Below, piece after piece: positions 7,456-8,667 of a stretch of 8,667 nucleotides of DNA (position 1 is its first letter; each line of letters begins with the position of its first letter). The notes under the pieces were generated by a model, which was given only the letters and a program-made list of their open reading frames with translations, ran no database searches and was not told where the DNA came from. The DNA is taken from positions 1 through 8,667 of the forward strand of contig JAJYRX010000053.1 of NCBI GenBank assembly GCA_021793875.1, read 5' to 3'. This stretch comes from Pseudomonadota bacterium (lineage in GTDB: Bacteria > Pseudomonadota > Gammaproteobacteria > Burkholderiales > Burkholderiaceae_B). Both the position numbers and the translations under genes were made by a program.

Positions 7456-8525
7456 CTAATAAAACCATAATGATAATGGCAGGTGGAACTGGTGGTCACA
7501 TAATGCCCGGTCTGGCAATCGCAAATGAAATGCGCAACCGAGGCTGGAATGTACTGTGGCTTGGCCATCCTGACCGTATGGAAGGGCAGCTAGTGCCAGT
7601 GCATGGTTTTAAATTAGAAGCACTGAAGTTTGATGGCGTTAGAGGCAAAGGTATAGCTGCTTTAATAAAACTACCTTTTCGCTTGATGTGTGCGTGTGTT
7701 CAAGCTTGGAAGGTAATGACAAGAACCCGGCCCGATGTGGTTCTTGGCATGGGAGGCTATGTAGCTTTCCCGGGTGGTCTTGTTAGCTTTATAAAACGTA
7801 TTCCATTAGTAATTCATGAGCAAAATGCCGTGGCAGGAACAGCAAATAGGTATTTAGCCAAAATTGCTAAAACCGTAATAGCAGGTTTTCCTGCATCATT
7901 GCGTGGCGCAGTGGTTTTAGGTAATCCTGTACGTAGTGATTTGTCGTCTCTTAGACCAATAACAGAGCGCTACTCTGATCGTAACGATGCCCTTAGGGTG
8001 TTGGTAATAGGTGGAAGCCTTGGTGCCATGGTTCTTAATAAGGTCTTGCCAGAGGCTATAGCTCTTATAAATACTGATAAGCGTCCTCAAATCTGGCACC
8101 AATCAGGTGAACAGCACATAAGCTCCCTTGAGTCTGATTATCGTACCTACGGCGTTCAGGCCCGTACTGATGCATTTATAGATGATATGGCAGAGGCGTA
8201 CAGCTGGGCGGATGTGGTTGTATGCCGGGCTGGCGCAATGACTGTTTCTGAGCTGGCGGTTGCTGGTGTGGCCGCATTGTTTATTCCATTGCCGCATGCC
8301 ATAGATGACCATCAAACAGCAAATGCTAAATATCTATCGGAGTGTGGTGGAGCTTGGTTATGCAAGCAGTCCGAGTTTACTGCTGAATGGTTGGCTCAGT
8401 GGTTGCAGGGCCTTAGCCGTAGCAAACTACAAGAGGTAGCAAGTCACGCGCAACAGCACGCCATGCCATCGGCCACTCGCTTAATAGCCGACGCATGTGA
8501 ACAATCTATAAGGGGGCGTTTATGA
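7452..8525 (+). CDS. murG: Undecaprenyl-PP-MurNAc-pentapeptide GlcNAc transferase MurG
   Basis: MurG is the peripheral inner-membrane GT-B glycosyltransferase (family GT28) that adds GlcNAc from UDP-GlcNAc to lipid I, giving lipid II on the cytoplasmic face. The 357-residue product matches the family length (355 in E. coli). The N-terminal acceptor domain has the glycine-rich loop GGTGGH at 11-16, with the functionally important His 16, then VLGMGGYVAFPGG at 97-109 and HEQNAVAGTANR at 122-133. GNPVR at 157-161 leads into the C-terminal UDP-GlcNAc-binding domain, which has IGGSLGA at 186-192, WHQSGEQH at 215-222, FIDDM at 242-246, CRAGAMTVSE at 258-267 and IPLPHAIDDHQTANA at 278-292. All expected motifs are present. 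In Bordetella pertussis, MurG has been proposed as a scaffold for the other Mur enzymes, including the MurE-MurF fusion; its close linkage to them here would fit that, but the sequence does not show it. The TGA overlaps the murC ATG by four bases. Confidence 0.97.
   Translation: MTNKTIMIMAGGTGGHIMPGLAIANEMRNRGWNVLWLGHPDRMEGQLVPVHGFKLEALKFDGVRGKGIAALIKLPFRLMCACVQAWKVMTRTRPDVVLGMGGYVAFPGGLVSFIKRIPLVIHEQNAVAGTANRYLAKIAKTVIAGFPASLRGAVVLGNPVRSDLSSLRPITERYSDRNDALRVLVIGGSLGAMVLNKVLPEAIALINTDKRPQIWHQSGEQHISSLESDYRTYGVQARTDAFIDDMAEAYSWADVVVCRAGAMTVSELAVAGVAALFIPLPHAIDDHQTANAKYLSECGGAWLCKQSEFTAEWLAQWLQGLSRSKLQEVASHAQQHAMPSATRLIADACEQSIRGRL
8511..8516 (+). promoter_or_regulatory. Ribosome binding site for murC
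   Basis: AGGGGG lies five bases before the murC ATG at 8522, inside the end of murG. It supports the ATGA overlap start. Confidence 0.6.
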
Positions 8526-8667
8526 AGCATCGTATTCGCCGCTTGCATTTTGTTGGTATAGGTGGCTCTGGTATGAGTGGCATTGCAGAAGTGCTTCTTA
8601 ATCTGGGGTACCAGGTCAGCGGTTCTGACCTTGTAGACAGCCCGGTTACAAGACGCCTAAAACGCTT
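8522..8667 (+). CDS. murC: UDP-N-acetylmuramate--L-alanine ligase MurC, N-terminal fragment
   Basis: The gene runs off the right edge after 48 complete codons. MurC is the first Mur ligase of the pathway and adds L-alanine to UDP-MurNAc in the cytoplasm. The visible part begins MKHRIRRLHFVGIGGSGMSG and continues through IAEVLLNLGYQVSGSD. The glycine-rich GIGGSGMSGIAE loop and the following GSD are the hallmark UDP-MurNAc-binding Rossmann-like start of MurC. The related Mpl ligase begins similarly, but the position directly after murG is the standard place for murC. The start ATG overlaps the murG stop by four bases and has a good ribosome binding site. The P-loop and catalytic parts lie beyond the window. 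Confidence 0.95.
   Translation, partial: MKHRIRRLHFVGIGGSGMSGIAEVLLNLGYQVSGSDLVDSPVTRRLKR

Noticed and set aside
1..8667. A previously undescribed system such as a defence island, mobile element or novel RNA
   Set aside because: All bases are accounted for by well-known peptidoglycan synthesis and division genes with intact motifs; no foreign cargo, repeat array or noncoding gap was seen on either strand.

Overview
This window is a continuous stretch of the bacterial division and cell-wall (dcw) cluster. All genes lie on the + strand in the order ftsI (3' part), a fused murE-murF, mraY, murD, ftsW, murG and murC (5' start). Every reading frame touches or overlaps the next, so there is no intergenic DNA, and I saw no RNA gene, mobile element, CRISPR array or convincing internal terminator.

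The organism looks like a Gram-negative betaproteobacterium of the order Burkholderiales, most likely close to the Alcaligenaceae. The reasons are the single-polypeptide MurE-MurF ligase (known from Bordetella), the 390-residue MraY with the extra segment usual in betaproteobacteria, the long MurD, and a DNPR motif in MurE that indicates meso-diaminopimelate peptidoglycan. Base composition is around the mid-40s percent G+C by eye, with many ATA and CTA codons. That is lower than typical Bordetella or Burkholderia and points to an A+T-richer member. The genus cannot be fixed from this sequence alone.

Layout: 1-854 is the transpeptidase half of FtsI, containing all three penicillin-binding motifs. 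851-3634 is MurE-MurF, which adds meso-DAP and then D-Ala-D-Ala to the UDP-MurNAc peptide. 3624-4796 is MraY, which makes lipid I. 4793-6268 is MurD, which adds D-Glu. 6268-7455 is FtsW, the SEDS glycosyltransferase of the divisome. 7452-8525 is MurG, which makes lipid II. 8522 to the end is the N-terminus of MurC, which adds L-Ala.

Together these genes cover most of the cytoplasmic and membrane steps of peptidoglycan precursor synthesis plus the septal polymerase/transpeptidase pair FtsW-FtsI. The start/stop overlaps (ATGA four times, a 1-base TAATG overlap and an 11-base overlap) imply one polycistronic transcript with translational coupling. The promoter must lie upstream of the window. 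I found no previously undescribed system; the most notable feature is the MurE-MurF fusion and its unusually tight domain junction.
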